Below, piece after piece: positions 1 to 8,797 of a DNA stretch of 56,925 bases. The stretch lies in the NCBI GenBank assembly GCA_029233965.1, contig JARGOP010000032.1:1-56925 (forward strand). The letters are read 5' to 3'. Numbering within the stretch: the first letter of the stretch is position 1; each line of letters begins with the position of its first letter. The position numbers were made by a program, and so were the translations under genes. Under the pieces are notes generated by a model. The model did no database searches and was not told where the DNA came from. It saw only the letters and a list, made by a program, of their open reading frames with translations. The DNA comes from Verrucomicrobiales bacterium. GTDB taxonomy: Bacteria > Verrucomicrobiota > Verrucomicrobiia > Verrucomicrobiales > DEV007.

Positions 1-2116
1 GAGCAGCCTCGGCCTGGGCACGTGCCTGTTCTTCGGCCATCGCAGTCTGCTGAACGGCTTCGGTCTGAACAGTTGCCTGTTCTTCGACCATCGGAGCTTG
101 CTGAGCGACTTCGTCCGTATTTCCGGCCGGCTCCTCCTTCATCTCTTCCGCTTGCCCGGGAGCTTGTTCATCGGTGATGTCTCCCCCGGACGCGGCCTCA
201 GTCCGGGAGACCGTTGGTGCTTCCGTCATTGCTTCTTCTCGGAGCGCCCCGCCCGGAGGACTCGTCGGCTCGTTCGCCATCTCCGTTTCTTGTGGCCCGG
301 CCCCGGTTTGAACCGCGTTCGACACCTCCGCAGTCGCGGTTTCCTGACTCCCTCCGGGTGGGGTATTCGGCTGCTCTGCGGGTAACGCCGGTTCCGGAGC
401 GGTTTCCGGCTGCGCTGCGTTGACAACAACCGGCCCGGAAGACGATATCTCGCCAGGTGCTTCGACAACAGGCTCCGTCGCAATGGTCAGGGTTTCCGCT
501 GCGGGGAGGACTGATCCGGGCGCATCACTGCCGCCCGGAGACGTTCCGATTGTTTCGGAAGCGGAGAGGTTCGTTTGTTCGGGTGCGGTGGGGACTGCTG
601 CCACATCCTCGCCGGTAGTCGCTCCTTCCGCGACAGGAGGATCGGGAGAACTGTCGGCAGGCGATTCCGCGCTCTCGACGGGAGAGGTAACCGAAGGCGT
701 CACCGGCGCTGCGACCTGACCGCTTTCGAGGGCGGGAGAAGAGGGAATCGTCGGAGCAACAATTGGCGCGACAACTTCAGGGACGGCCGCCACGGCAGCT
801 TCCTCCCTCGCGGTCACTTTGGCGACATCGTTGGCAATTTCCTCTCGAATTTTCGCGACCTCAGTCGCGGGCACCCCGGCAAAGGAATCGACGCGGCTGG
901 CCTCCCGGATCCGTTCTGCGATCTTCGGCAGGACGGCAGGAGTTTTGGCAGCAGCAAGCGGAAGGGTCACCAGGGAGAGATGGGATTTTTTCCCGTTTGT
1001 TTTCGCCCCGTGATTCCGCGAGCCATGCCCCCCCCTTTCCACATAGACCTCACGCTGCGGGATGCGGGTACGACATGCGCTTTCCACCTGAAGCCTCGAA
1101 GGCCCCCCCTGTTGAATGAAAAGATCGGGATGACCGTGACCGTGACGTGGAATAATCCGGGTTGTATTCACGCTGCGGCGGAAGAGTGCAGGGTTCCGGT
1201 CAACCGGAGAATAAACCGTGGTGTAGCTGTTGCTGACGAAACGGTTCGTCGTAATGAAGATGTAATTCGAAGGTCCGAGATCGTATTTCAGATCACAATT
1301 CCGATCCGCTCCACGATAGCGGTCACGGCGTGGAGGCAAAGGTGCCCAGCCGACATGGTCGTTCGTCTGACGCCAGGAGACCCAGGCGGGAGCCCACTCG
1401 GAATCGGGCACCCAAACCCAGCCGACCCGGTTCAGATTGACCCATCGCCCGTAATGATAGGTCGCCCAGCCGAAGGGCTCATTTGAGTTCCAGGCCCAGC
1501 CGTATTCGGTCCACGACCAGGATCCATCAAGGTAGGGCCGCCATCCCCGATTGGAAGCGACATGGGGCTGCCAGGAATTCCCGTATTCATCAATCTCGAC
1601 CCAGCGACCATGCGGAGAGAGCCCTTCGTAAAACATCGTGTAGTCGCGGGGACGTTCATCCGGCCGGTCCTGATAGGGCACCTCGTGATCACGTGGATTA
1701 CCGGAGGAAGCGGTTTCATAGTCCGGGACAGGAATCGGCTCCGCTCGCAGTTTCGGAGTCGCTTCGAGGCGACGTGCGAGAGTTTCACTTTCGATACGGG
1801 CGGCATTGGCCTGCTCCTCCAGCTCCCGGTTCTGGCGGGTCAGCGAATCGAGAGAGTCGCGCAAGTCCGCATTCTCACGCTCCGACAGCGCGGCTTGCAT
1901 TTCTGCGAGCTGCTTCTCGATGAGGGCACTGCGATTCTCCATCTCAAAGGCCTGACGCGACATGAGATCCTGCGCTTCTTCCAGTTCGGCCCGGGTTTGA
2001 GCAAGCTCGGCTTCGGTGGTGGGAATGTCGCCGACTTGAGGATCGGGAGCCCGATCACAGGAAGAGAGGGCGGCGAGAAATGAAACGACTGCGAAGAGAC
2101 GTAAAGGGAGGTGCAT
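1..2116 (-). CDS. DUF6600-like tryptophan-rich lipoprotein, 3' end outside window
   Basis: Open without a stop from the ATG at 2116 to the window edge (705 codons seen), so the protein is C-terminally incomplete here. A signal peptide ends in the lipobox LSSC with Cys20 as the lipidated residue, followed by an acidic coiled-coil-like stretch at about 35-120. Residues about 165-260 are rich in Trp/Gly/Tyr with repeated motifs such as GRW, YGW and YGRW, which resembles DUF6600 proteins. A basic His-rich patch follows, and the rest is a low-complexity Pro/Ala/Glu/Thr tail. I infer a cell-envelope lipoprotein anchored by its N-terminus; no catalytic motif is visible. It is divergent from the FGE-like gene at 2305. 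Family assignment rests on the Trp/Gly motif pattern only. Confidence 0.75.
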   Translation of the reverse strand, partial: MHLPLRLFAVVSFLAALSSCDRAPDPQVGDIPTTEAELAQTRAELEEAQDLMSRQAFEMENRSALIEKQLAEMQAALSERENADLRDSLDSLTRQNRELEEQANAARIESETLARRLEATPKLRAEPIPVPDYETASSGNPRDHEVPYQDRPDERPRDYTMFYEGLSPHGRWVEIDEYGNSWQPHVASNRGWRPYLDGSWSWTEYGWAWNSNEPFGWATYHYGRWVNLNRVGWVWVPDSEWAPAWVSWRQTNDHVGWAPLPPRRDRYRGADRNCDLKYDLGPSNYIFITTNRFVSNSYTTVYSPVDRNPALFRRSVNTTRIIPRHGHGHPDLFIQQGGPSRLQVESACRTRIPQREVYVERGGHGSRNHGAKTNGKKSHLSLVTLPLAAAKTPAVLPKIAERIREASRVDSFAGVPATEVAKIREEIANDVAKVTAREEAAVAAVPEVVAPIVAPTIPSSPALESGQVAAPVTPSVTSPVESAESPADSSPDPPVAEGATTGEDVAAVPTAPEQTNLSASETIGTSPGGSDAPGSVLPAAETLTIATEPVVEAPGEISSSGPVVVNAAQPETAPEPALPAEQPNTPPGGSQETATAEVSNAVQTGAGPQETEMANEPTSPPGGALREEAMTEAPTVSRTEAASGGDITDEQAPGQAEEMKEEPAGNTDEVAQQAPMVEEQATVQTEAVQQTAMAEEQARAQAEAA
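12..114 (-). repeat. 17-residue tandem coding repeat in the lipoprotein tail
   Basis: Two adjacent 51-base units encode near-identical 17-residue blocks built around (A/V)QQ(A/T)xMxEEQA. The array continues toward or past the window edge, so the copy number is unknown. It lies in the low-complexity C-terminal part of the lipoprotein. Confidence 0.6.
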
Positions 2117-2304
2117 GGGATACTGACGAGTGGCGCCTCCGTAGTATGCGGCCGCATTTGAACAACGAAGGGAAAATCGCAGGATCTTCGAAAGATTTAC
2201 TGGGCCGGTCGGGACGAACATCGTGCCCGGCATCAACCCTCGAACAGGCTCATTTGAAAGTGGATGAGATGAAACAGCGAACGTAAGCTCTTCGTGTCCA
2301 AGGT

Positions 2305-3525
2305 ATGAATCCCCTACATTTCTCCCTCGTCTCATCCGTCGTGCTGCTGACTTCCTGCTCTGAACCGTCCGGAACAGATCCCGGCGACGAGAAGGTCCCG
2401 GCCTCTTCCCCCGGGTCTGTTCCATCTGATTCCGCCTCATCCGGGCCGCCAAAATCCTCACCGGACAACGCCCCTGAAGGAATGGTCCTGATCCCCGGAG
2501 GCCCCTTCATGCGTGGCGGCGATGCCGGGGAAATGGGTGGGAATTCCTTCTCACATCAGTCGGCTTATCCTGTTCACGAGGTCCAGGTCGATGCCTTCTG
2601 GATCGACGAAACCGAAGTGACGAATCGTCAGTTCATGCAATTCGTCGAAGCGACCGGCTACAAAACCTTTGCGGAGCGACCGCTGCCGGAAGCGCGCGTG
2701 CAGGAGCTCCGGGAGGACGCGAGAAGAAACCTCGCCCGGCTCGAGCTGCTCGCGGACCGCGCGACGGGCTCGCAGCGTGACGAAATGCTCGCTTCCATGG
2801 AACGCATTCGGGAAGCTTCAGAGTTCGGTCATCTTGCCGGTTCGATGATTTTCGCGACCCCGGAAGGTGAGCTCTACGATTCGCAGGACATCTCCCAGTG
2901 GTGGAAACTGGTTTCGGGTGCGAATTGGCGAACCCCGGGAGGCCCCGGAACTACTCTCGATGGACTCGAGGACCACCCTGTCGTCAATGTCACCTACGAG
3001 GATGCGGCCGCCTACGCGAAATGGGCGGGAAAACGGCTCCCGACCGAAGCGGAGTGGGAAAAGGCAGCCCGGGGCGGGCTTGAGCATCACCCCTATACCT
3101 GGGGAAGCGAAATGTTCCCGCTGGGAGAAGGCGTCTGGATGGCAAACATCTGGCAGGGCGAGTGGCCGCATGAAAACTCCGAGGAGGATCGATTTTTCGC
3201 GACAGCGCCCGTGAAAAGCTTTCCGCCCAACGGCTACGGCCTCTACGACACCTCGGGAAACGTCTGGGAGATCGTCGCGGATTTGTATCACCCCAACGCC
3301 TACGAGCTGGCTTCTGCGACCGCTCCCAATTCGACGGGGCCCTCGTCCAAGGTGGCGATCGCACCGGGAGCGAAGGTAATTCCCCACGTGACCAAAGGCG
3401 GGTCTTTCCTCTGTTCGGATATGTGGTGCAAAGGCTATCAGCCGGGGTCACGGCAACAACTTGACAATGAATCACCCTCGAATCACACCGGATTTCGTTG
3501 TGCGATGGATGTAGTCGGTGAATAA
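2305..3525 (+). CDS. Formylglycine-generating-enzyme (FGE/SUMF1) family lipoprotein
   Basis: 406 residues. The signal peptide ends in LTSC (Cys18), so this is probably a lipoprotein. The FGE-sulfatase domain runs from about residue 60 to the end, with family motifs MVLIPGG, DETEVTNRQF, PVVNVTYEDA, RLPTEAEWEKAARGG and YDTSGNVWE. Near the C-terminus the motif GGSFLCSDMWC places Cys370 and Cys375 five residues apart, the same spacing as the two active-site cysteines of SUMF1. Many bacterial relatives of this fold lack that pair, so real formylglycine-generating activity is plausible. The likely client in the window is the Cys-type sulfatase at 23321. Other members of the fold (EgtB, PvdO) do different chemistry, so the activity is inferred. 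Confidence 0.85.
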   Translation: MNPLHFSLVSSVVLLTSCSEPSGTDPGDEKVPASSPGSVPSDSASSGPPKSSPDNAPEGMVLIPGGPFMRGGDAGEMGGNSFSHQSAYPVHEVQVDAFWIDETEVTNRQFMQFVEATGYKTFAERPLPEARVQELREDARRNLARLELLADRATGSQRDEMLASMERIREASEFGHLAGSMIFATPEGELYDSQDISQWWKLVSGANWRTPGGPGTTLDGLEDHPVVNVTYEDAAAYAKWAGKRLPTEAEWEKAARGGLEHHPYTWGSEMFPLGEGVWMANIWQGEWPHENSEEDRFFATAPVKSFPPNGYGLYDTSGNVWEIVADLYHPNAYELASATAPNSTGPSSKVAIAPGAKVIPHVTKGGSFLCSDMWCKGYQPGSRQQLDNESPSNHTGFRCAMDVVGE

Positions 3526-3604
3526 GGGTAGTCCGTTCGGAGAGCCGGTAGTGGTGATTTCCGCTCACTGAGAGTATCGTTTCGCGTTCCCCTGTCCCCC
3601 GCCC

Positions 3605-4525
3605 GTGAATCCCGGTTACATTTATATTCTGCAGAACCCCTCCCTCTCGGAATCGCATCTGAAGATCGGCCGGACCGGGCGCGATCCGGAAGAGCGCGCC
3701 GCTGAAATCTCGAGAGCGACCGGAGTGCCGACGCCCTTCGAAGTCGTCTGGTGGAGTGAGTCGGTCGACTGCCACCTCGCCGAGTCGATTCTGCATCATC
3801 ATCTCGACATCTACCGGACCAACACAACGCGCGAATTTTTCGACCTTGAGATCGACGAAGCAATCCGCGTCGCAGAGCGGGCGATTCGACAATCCGGCGG
3901 GCGCAGCGCCGGCATCGCCTACTCCCTGCGCCGGATCTCGCGGTGGACCTTTCATGCTCTGATCCGGCCGCTCCTGAGGTTTCCCGTCCAACTTATTCTC
4001 CTCGCCGGTCTGATCACATGCGGGGTGATCAAAAGCACCCACCTGCTGATGTGGGGAGTCGTCCGCGGCGTGCTCTCTATCCTCGCTGCTCTCTTCGCTC
4101 CGCGGCGTGGACAGCGCAAAAGCCGAAGGAAAAAAGCGGCTCATTCATCAGGATCGCAGAGAAGGAGGAGCCTCGTTGAGGGCAACGACTTTTATCTCAA
4201 GGAAACCGTCGGGGCGGCTCTGTGGATATCACTGACGTATTTTGTTTTTCACGCAGATGGCGTGAGTCGCTGCCGCGAGATTCTTTCGCCGCTATTTAAA
4301 CGGGTTCACCACGCGAACGCCACCGTAGTCCTGCCCATCGTTGAGGTCTTCAGAATAGACCACACGGCAGCCCAGTTTATTTGCGGCAGCGAGAATATTG
4401 GCGTCCCAAAACGAGGTCTGAAACCGCTTCTGCAAGCTCACCGCATCGCGAAACAATTCGAGGTCGTTGGCCTGCACCGGAAAAGCGGAGAGCGCCTCGA
4501 TCACTTCGACCACTTCCTCTCTTGA
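3605..4525 (+). CDS. T5orf172/MUG113-like (GIY-YIG-related) domain protein with membrane segments; C-terminus doubtful
   Basis: GTG start at 3605. Residues 1-100 show YIYILQN, LKIGRTGRDPEERAAEIS, then ESILHHHLD and REFFDLE, matching the T5orf172/MUG113 group, which is related to GIY-YIG nucleases. Two hydrophobic segments follow at about 120-160 and then a very basic stretch. From 4292 the frame runs antisense through the coding region of vapC, and that tail has no recognisable features. Another forward frame closes cleanly at 4179 with a charged C-terminus, so a frameshift near 4110-4130 may have fused junk to the true end. Function is unknown; nuclease activity is not established for such membrane-attached members. 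Confidence 0.6.
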   Translation: MNPGYIYILQNPSLSESHLKIGRTGRDPEERAAEISRATGVPTPFEVVWWSESVDCHLAESILHHHLDIYRTNTTREFFDLEIDEAIRVAERAIRQSGGRSAGIAYSLRRISRWTFHALIRPLLRFPVQLILLAGLITCGVIKSTHLLMWGVVRGVLSILAALFAPRRGQRKSRRKKAAHSSGSQRRRSLVEGNDFYLKETVGAALWISLTYFVFHADGVSRCREILSPLFKRVHHANATVVLPIVEVFRIDHTAAQFICGSENIGVPKRGLKPLLQAHRIAKQFEVVGLHRKSGERLDHFDHFLS

Positions 4526-4696
4526 AAGCGGCTCTTTTCGTCGTGGATGCGTAGCCTGCACGAAAAACTCCTGAAATACCTGAACTGAAAACGCGAGGTC
4601 TCCTTTGGCGATGAGATCGGCTGCGATCGCGGGGCGGGGAGACGCCCCATCAGATCCGAAAGCGTAGATCAGGACATTGGTATCCAGAAAGTTCAT
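4292..4696 (-). CDS. vapC: PIN-domain toxin, VapC family
   Basis: PIN-domain ribonuclease of about 134 residues from the ATG at 4696. Acidic active-site positions are visible: Asp5 in FLDTNVL, Glu in VFQEF, Asp in FWDANILAAA and Asp near the end in SEDLNDG. An in-frame TTG at 4711 would overlap the stop of the upstream antitoxin and is an alternative start. PIN toxins cleave RNA and are held inactive by the cognate VapB. The gene lies directly downstream of the RHH antitoxin on the same strand, the usual order, so the two are probably co-transcribed and autoregulated by the complex. Confidence 0.9.
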   Translation of the reverse strand: MNFLDTNVLIYAFGSDGASPRPAIAADLIAKGDLAFSVQVFQEFFVQATHPRRKEPLSREEVVEVIEALSAFPVQANDLELFRDAVSLQKRFQTSFWDANILAAANKLGCRVVYSEDLNDGQDYGGVRVVNPFK

Positions 4697-4707
4697 CGTC
4701 GACCGAA

Positions 4708-4968
4708 TCAACGGGCATGAATTTCCTCACGGGTGAGTCGTGCTTCGGGATCGAATTCAGGATGGCGCTCCCGCATTTTCCGAACAATTCGCAGAACCTC
4801 CTGAGAAGGCCCGGACGCTTGATGAACACTTTCGGAAGTGCGCTCGCCTGCGGTGTATTCGGTCAAAAATTCACGAACCAGGGCAGTCACCGAAGTGTCG
4901 GCTTCGGCCGCAGCTATCCGGGACCGGCGATACAAATGATCATCGAGGGAGACCGTGATGTTCTTCAT
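4708..4968 (-). CDS. vapB: Ribbon-helix-helix antitoxin, VapB-like
   Basis: 86 residues. The N-terminus (MKNITVSLDDHLYRRSRIAA) has the beta-strand plus helix pattern of a ribbon-helix-helix DNA-binding domain, and ALVREFLTEY forms the second helix. The C-terminal third is charged and would wrap the toxin. It precedes vapC with the reading frames touching. By analogy with the family it should repress its own promoter, which must lie just above 4968, a region shared with the divergent phosphatase gene. Confidence 0.85.
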   Translation of the reverse strand: MKNITVSLDDHLYRRSRIAAAEADTSVTALVREFLTEYTAGERTSESVHQASGPSQEVLRIVRKMRERHPEFDPEARLTREEIHAR

Positions 4969-5082
4969 GGAAACACATTTTCACATTTTCACAACAATGG
5001 CGAGGAAATTCTCTGGATCGCTCCTGCTTACGCCCCAAAAAACTTTCGACACTCCCGAACCCGCGCTAGTAACTATCCCAAC

Positions 5083-5595
5083 ATGTCCAACCCCGTCCGC
5101 CCCTGGTACTGGCCTGAAAACGGCCAACCGGAAAGAACCGAACCTTTCACCTGGATTGTAGAAGGCGTCATTGCCGCGTCGTGGTGGCCGGATCCGTATG
5201 TCTTCGACCTTTACGAGGAAAACAGAATCCGGGCGGTCGTGAATTGCTGTGAGTTCGACAACCGGCAGGATGTGCCGAAGCAGTTTGCCTATCATCACAT
5301 CAATGTGCCGGACTATGGCGTCCCGACCGATGAGCAGATCCAGCGGTTTCTGGATCTCATGGATGAGCATCATGAAGCGAAAGAAGCGGTTGTGATTCAC
5401 TGCGTCGCGGGATGCGGCCGGACCGGGCAGTTCATCGTGGCCTGGTGCGCGAAGGCGGGATTCATTCCCAAAGGGACCGATCCTCTGGATTGGATCAGGG
5501 CCCGCCGGAAATGCTGCCTCGAAACGGCTGACCAGATTAAATGCGCCCGTCGACTAACGCAGAAATATCGCGGAGCGGTTGAAGAGGGGCAATAG
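5083..5595 (+). CDS. Protein tyrosine / dual-specificity phosphatase
   Basis: The frame is open from 4717, but I place the start at the ATG at 5083 because the upstream part is antisense to vapB and featureless. The resulting 170-residue protein has the cysteine-phosphatase signature HCVAGCGRTG, giving nucleophile Cys107 and phosphate-binding Arg113, and a likely general acid Asp77 in NVPDYG. Size and layout fit compact dual-specificity phosphatases. No signal peptide is visible, so it is probably cytoplasmic. The substrate cannot be told from sequence. It is transcribed divergently from vapBC and is followed by the SHD1 gene 88 bases downstream. Confidence 0.88.
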   Translation: MSNPVRPWYWPENGQPERTEPFTWIVEGVIAASWWPDPYVFDLYEENRIRAVVNCCEFDNRQDVPKQFAYHHINVPDYGVPTDEQIQRFLDLMDEHHEAKEAVVIHCVAGCGRTGQFIVAWCAKAGFIPKGTDPLDWIRARRKCCLETADQIKCARRLTQKYRGAVEEGQ

Positions 5596-5683
5596 TTTGC
5601 GGTTTCGGAGTTTCGACCGCTCGAAGCCCAGTCTATATCTCCGGACTCGAAATCCGCGACGGACGTGATAGTCTTTCCCCACC

Positions 5684-6526
5684 ATGAGACTGATCCTCCT
5701 TTTCGCCCTTTCCCTTTCCCTGTCGTCACTTCTCACCGCTGACGAGAATCTTCGCGACTGGACAAACACGGACGGGAAAACGATCTCGGCGGAACTGATC
5801 GGAGTCGAAGGAGACAACGCCACCCTGAAGATGGCGAACGGCCGCCGGTATGAGATCTCTCTCGCGACCCTCAGCGAAGCGGACCGGGCTTATGCGGCGA
5901 CGTGGCAAAGCAGACAGGAATCCATTGCCAAGGTGGATAGCATGGGGTTGAAACTCGGCCTGCCGACCGACGTGATTGTCGAATCCCCATTCAACGAAGA
6001 CACGCCGAGAACCCGCAAAGCGGATCTCGCCGGTTGGCAGGCAGGCATCGGCGAATGGCGGATTGAGGAAGGCGCCCTCATAGGGGATGAAGTCGCGGAG
6101 GACAATCATGCCTCGTCTCTGACGCATCGCATGGAGACAGAGAATCTGATTATCACCGCGCAGATTCAGCTGGGAACCGCGGAGCAAATTGCCTTCGCCT
6201 GTCGTGACACGGTGCCGCCGAATCTTCATTTGGCTCGCCTCTATGTGACACAGGACAAACTTTGGATTCAGCACATGACAGGGATCGCAAAGACGACGAA
6301 AGCGGAAAAGCTGGTCACCAAAGAGGTCGATCTCGATCCCGATACGTGGTACGACGTGACCATCGAAATCATCGGCGACCACTACCGCGCCACTGTCGGC
6401 GATGAAGAAATCGAGGCGACTCACCCCCGCTTCGCCGACGCCAAAGGAATCGTCGCTCTCGTGAACAAAGGCCAGGGTGCCAAATACCGGAACGTCTCGC
6501 TCTGGCAGGCGAAGGCGGTGGAGTGA
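5684..6526 (+). CDS. Secreted SHD1-domain protein with LamG/DUF1080-like C-terminal domain
   Basis: 280 residues. The signal peptide (about residues 1-19) is followed by an SHD1-type small beta domain at about 24-72 with RDWTNTDGKTISAELIG and then the YEISLATLSEAD motif. The remaining 190 residues look like a concanavalin/LamG or DUF1080-type jelly roll (WRIEEGALIG, DTWYDVTIEI, GIVALVNKG). SHD1 domains are common in secreted proteins of planctomycetes and verrucomicrobia. The role is probably carbohydrate or envelope binding, but no catalytic residues are evident. It converges on the Nramp-like gene, with 21 bases between the stops. Confidence 0.7.
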   Translation: MRLILLFALSLSLSSLLTADENLRDWTNTDGKTISAELIGVEGDNATLKMANGRRYEISLATLSEADRAYAATWQSRQESIAKVDSMGLKLGLPTDVIVESPFNEDTPRTRKADLAGWQAGIGEWRIEEGALIGDEVAEDNHASSLTHRMETENLIITAQIQLGTAEQIAFACRDTVPPNLHLARLYVTQDKLWIQHMTGIAKTTKAEKLVTKEVDLDPDTWYDVTIEIIGDHYRATVGDEEIEATHPRFADAKGIVALVNKGQGAKYRNVSLWQAKAVE

Positions 6527-6547
6527 GTTGGCTTCCAACCTCTCTGC

Positions 6548-7834
6548 CTACGATCCCAAACCGAACGTCTCAAGCAGCCCGGGAAGGCCGACCCAGGCGA
6601 AGAAGCCGAGGATGATGACAAGGGCGAGTGAGGTCCACCAGCGGTTGCGAAGGGATTTCCCGACCCAGGCCTCCCGTCCATTGAGAAGGAGAAGCGTCAG
6701 CGCGACCATCGGCATGACGAGAGCCCCGAAGATCGAGTAGGCCTTCTGCGCGATTTGGAAATCGTAGCCGAGCCCGAGCAGCGGAACCAGCGCCAGAGCA
6801 AGGAGGTAACCACGATAAGCCCTTCCCCGTGTGTTGACTTGATAGGGTGTAAACTGATCCGCCGAGAGGGATCGGTGCTGCGACTGGAGATGCCGGAAAT
6901 CAGCGAAGAGATAGGGCACTGCCTGCCAGACGCCGAGGAGACTGCTGAAGACCGCCGCCCACGCTCCCGCGAGAAACAGGATCTCGACCGACGGGTGGGT
7001 TTGTTCGCCGATCCGGTTCGCGAGATCGACAACGAGCGTCGCTCCTTTGCCGCTGAGCTGCAGTCCGTCGGACAGGATCACCATCGCAATCCCGAAGAGC
7101 GCCATGAGGAAATAACTGATCCCGATATCCCACCGGCAGAGCCGGAGATCTTCGGGGCCTGACCGGTGTTTCTCACGAATCCAGTAGCCGTAGCAGAGGA
7201 CCGTGAGGGTTCCGCCGACGCCTCCCATGAGCGCGAGCGTCCAGGCGACGCCTTCCGGGTGATCGGGAATTTGTGGCACAGTCAGGCCCCGGAGAACCGC
7301 TCCCCAGTCCGTTCCGACAAAGGCTCCCGTCGCGAGAACGACGACGATCATGATCGACACGAGCACGGCCATGATTCGCTCGAGAAAGCGGAAGGATCCG
7401 ATCCAGACGAGGGCGAGCCCGAGAAGAGAATGAACCATCCCGAAGACGATCTTCGCGGTGGGGGCTTCCTCGAAAACCGGGAAGAGCGCATGGGTCGCAA
7501 CGCCACAGGCCCCAATCAGCGCCGTCCCGACGACAAAGGACCAGAGAAGGAGGTAGACGAGAAATCCCCATCGGATCGCCGGCCCGAGCCGAAGAACCGC
7601 GCCCTCGAGGAGCGTCGTTTCCGTGGCGAGCTGCCAGCGGGCCAGACCCTCGGTGATGACATATTTAAAGACCGCGCCGAGCACGACCGCCCAGAGCACC
7701 GCAACCCCGAGATTCATTCCCGCGAAGGCACCGCCAGCGAGATCCCCCGCCCCCACCCCGGTCGCCGCGAGCATCAGTCCCGGACCGATGAAAGCGAGGA
7801 GAGGAAGTCGGGCGCCGGAGGATTTTCGATTCAT
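6548..7834 (-). CDS. Nramp-family-like metal ion transporter
   Basis: About 428 residues from the ATG at 7834 (a TTG one codon upstream is also possible), with around eleven hydrophobic segments. The first begins FIGPGLMLAATGVGAGD, which aligns with transmembrane helix 1 of Nramp transporters. The metal-binding DPGN motif of canonical Nramp helix 1 is not present (VGAGD occupies the place), and I see no MPH motif in the middle helix. Ion specificity may therefore differ from Mn/Fe. The gene lies on the same strand as the TSUP permease, 67 bases downstream of it. Confidence 0.75.
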   Translation of the reverse strand: MNRKSSGARLPLLAFIGPGLMLAATGVGAGDLAGGAFAGMNLGVAVLWAVVLGAVFKYVITEGLARWQLATETTLLEGAVLRLGPAIRWGFLVYLLLWSFVVGTALIGACGVATHALFPVFEEAPTAKIVFGMVHSLLGLALVWIGSFRFLERIMAVLVSIMIVVVLATGAFVGTDWGAVLRGLTVPQIPDHPEGVAWTLALMGGVGGTLTVLCYGYWIREKHRSGPEDLRLCRWDIGISYFLMALFGIAMVILSDGLQLSGKGATLVVDLANRIGEQTHPSVEILFLAGAWAAVFSSLLGVWQAVPYLFADFRHLQSQHRSLSADQFTPYQVNTRGRAYRGYLLALALVPLLGLGYDFQIAQKAYSIFGALVMPMVALTLLLLNGREAWVGKSLRNRWWTSLALVIILGFFAWVGLPGLLETFGLGS

Positions 7835-7901
7835 CAAGGGAAGAGCTTGTCAGGGAGCGCGGGCCATGGCAAGACGCGAAGAGGTCCCGCTTTGAGGGAT
7901 C

Positions 7902-8687
7902 TCAGCCCGGCCAGAGAAGTTTGAGCGCCATGAAAAAAAGAGCGACGTAGAGCGTCGTCCGGATCCAGTTTTCGCCTTTGAGGACACTGAGCTGCGAGCC
8001 GATCCAGCCACCGAGAGAATTTCCAACCGCGAGAGCGAGTCCGGGAATCCACAGGACCTGGCCTCGCGAGGCGAAAATGATGAGGGCAGCGAGGGTGAAA
8101 ACTGCCACGATGAACACTTTGTGCATGTTCACCCGGACGAGATCGAGCCCGAGGACCCGATGCAGCGCAGCCATGAGGAGAAAGCCAACCCCCGCCTGGA
8201 TAAATCCTCCGTAGAATCCCACCGCGACCATCGCGAGATGCCCGAGGACGAGCTGGCGGCGCGAAGGGCCCGGTCCCGCCGACTTCGGGGTTTCCCCCGG
8301 CTCAGCACGGCCACTCTCTCGCTTCCGCCACTGTTGCACCGCCATGAGGAGCAGCACCCCGATGAGGACCCCGCCGAGAACCTTGTTGAAAAGCTCCCCC
8401 CGAACCATGGTACCGAGCAAAGCGCCACAAATGCCCCCGGGCAGGGCCGCGAGGGCGAGCGAGAAACTCAACTTCATGTCGGAGAAGCCGAGCGACCGGA
8501 AGCCCCCCACCGCAGTCACATTCTGGGCGAGAATCGCAACGCGGTTCGTCCCGTTCGCGACCGCTCCGTCGAGCCCGAGAAAAACCATCGCGGGCAGGGT
8601 GAGAAGCGATCCCCCACCGGCGAGAACATTGAGAGTGCCCGCGACGACTCCGAGACCGGCAAGAAGAAAATAGTGCCACCATTCCAT
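7902..8687 (-). CDS. TSUP-family (TauE/SafE-like) sulfite/sulfonate exporter-type permease
   Basis: 261 residues with about eight hydrophobic segments. The opening segment carries LAGLGVVAGTLNVLAGGGS, and a second half repeats the theme with GFIQAGVGFLLM, the internal duplication typical of the TSUP (DUF81) family. Members move sulfite, sulfonates or related organic anions across the inner membrane. The substrate here cannot be assigned. It precedes the Nramp-like gene on the same strand. Confidence 0.85.
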   Translation of the reverse strand: MEWWHYFLLAGLGVVAGTLNVLAGGGSLLTLPAMVFLGLDGAVANGTNRVAILAQNVTAVGGFRSLGFSDMKLSFSLALAALPGGICGALLGTMVRGELFNKVLGGVLIGVLLLMAVQQWRKRESGRAEPGETPKSAGPGPSRRQLVLGHLAMVAVGFYGGFIQAGVGFLLMAALHRVLGLDLVRVNMHKVFIVAVFTLAALIIFASRGQVLWIPGLALAVGNSLGGWIGSQLSVLKGENWIRTTLYVALFFMALKLLWPG

Positions 8688-8797
8688 CGGTGAAACATCC
8701 TACCTCCATTTCGAAATTGTGCCGGTCGGAAACGGAGAACAAAACGACTCGTCCAGGACGCCGGGGCCCGGTTATCCGGATCAAACAAGTTCGCGAT

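Noticed and set aside
4717-5082. Longer N-terminus for the phosphatase
   Set aside because: Antisense to vapB and lacking any family similarity; the ATG at 5083 gives a normal-sized enzyme.
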